Below are positions 5,124 to 5,300 of a stretch of DNA of 5,300 bases, piece after piece. Numbering within the stretch: position 1 is the stretch's first letter; each line of letters opens with the position of its first letter. Source of the DNA: an uncultured Bacteroidales bacterium (GTDB taxonomy: Bacteria > Bacteroidota > Bacteroidia > Bacteroidales > UBA932); NCBI GenBank assembly GCA_946530505.1, contig CAMNAD010000110.1:1-5300 (forward strand), written 5' to 3'. The notes beneath the pieces are model-generated. The model did not search any database and was not told where the DNA came from. It worked only from the letters and a program-made list of their open reading frames with translations. Made by a program: the position numbers and the translations under genes.

Positions 5124-5300
5124 ATGCCTATCGACTCTCATTCTGGAAATCCTCTCCCGCCCACGGTGACGGGCCCGGAAGCTATGCTTCATACCATCAA
5201 GGAAGCAGGGCTGATTCCGTTCTTCGCTAATCCGATTTCCGGCTTTTCCATTGAAGAGAAGACCCCTCCCGGAGACTGGTTCACCGGGGAGAGTCTCGGT
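5124..5300 (+). CDS. AlkZ-related-like protein, 5' part (paralogue of the gene at 90)
   Basis: The first 59 codons of a gene cut by the window edge are visible, starting at an ATG 14 nt after the toxin stop. The peptide matches the protein encoded at 90-449 in 54 of 59 positions. The differences are Q23H, V25I, R26K, Y41F and A55G. By hand count about 30 of 177 bases differ, mostly at third codon positions. Homology begins exactly at the ATG; the 14 nt upstream are unrelated. Shared motifs are EAGLIPFFANPISG, SIEEKTPPGDWF and ESLG. Whether this copy continues into the C-terminal region that the first copy lacks cannot be seen. Function is unknown; only resemblance to AlkZ-related hypothetical proteins is claimed. 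Confidence 0.75.
   Translation, partial: MPIDSHSGNPLPPTVTGPEAMLHTIKEAGLIPFFANPISGFSIEEKTPPGDWFTGESLG

Noticed and set aside
90..5300. The paralogue pair as terminal repeats of a mobile element
   Set aside because: The copies differ at about one base in six, similarity starts at the start codon and does not extend into flanking DNA, and no transposase or integrase lies between them; gene duplication is simpler.

Overview
The window looks like the chromosome of a gut-type Bacteroidales bacterium, moderately GC-rich, perhaps near Alistipes/Rikenellaceae or a Prevotella-like lineage. The evidence is two matches to the Bacteroidetes -7 promoter element TAnnTTTG, no clear Shine-Dalgarno sites, a lipoprotein sulfatase with serine at the formylglycine position, two FISUMP-type (Fibrobacter succinogenes major paralogous) domain fragments, and an rSAM/SPASM gene paired with a small lipoprotein. 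This placement is inferred from gene content; no marker gene settles it.

Layout. (1) Positions 1-75 hold the 3' end of a gene whose last 24 residues resemble the C-terminus of RibF. (2) Positions 90-449 encode a short protein resembling the N-terminal half of AlkZ-related proteins. A diverged second copy starts at 5124 and runs off the right edge, so two paralogues bracket the window. (3) Positions 504-1922 encode an iduronate-2-sulfatase-like lipoprotein, with a promoter so close that its mRNA may be leaderless. (4) Positions 1912-2349 hold a decayed FISUMP-domain gene with an internal in-frame deletion and no signal peptide. (5) On the minus strand, 3937-2313 is a tight two-gene operon: a membrane-anchored putative lipoprotein followed by a radical SAM enzyme with a complete seven-cysteine SPASM domain. 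(6) Positions 4035-4223 hold a second FISUMP fragment, only the C-terminal part of the domain. (7) Positions 4376-5109 are a VapBC-like toxin-antitoxin pair with a 14-bp perfect palindrome over the antitoxin start.

The most interesting element is the rSAM/lipoprotein operon. It matches the layout of the poorly characterised 'rSAM/lipoprotein system' known by name in Bacteroidetes, in which the radical SAM enzyme presumably modifies the lipoprotein partner. Here the lipoprotein has an extra N-terminal membrane segment, the enzyme's last 12 codons are read antisense to a FISUMP remnant, and the operon lies between two unrelated FISUMP fragments. With the toxin-antitoxin pair and the paralogue pair, this makes the segment look like a rearranged accessory region. 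No transposase, integrase, tRNA, rRNA or CRISPR array was seen.
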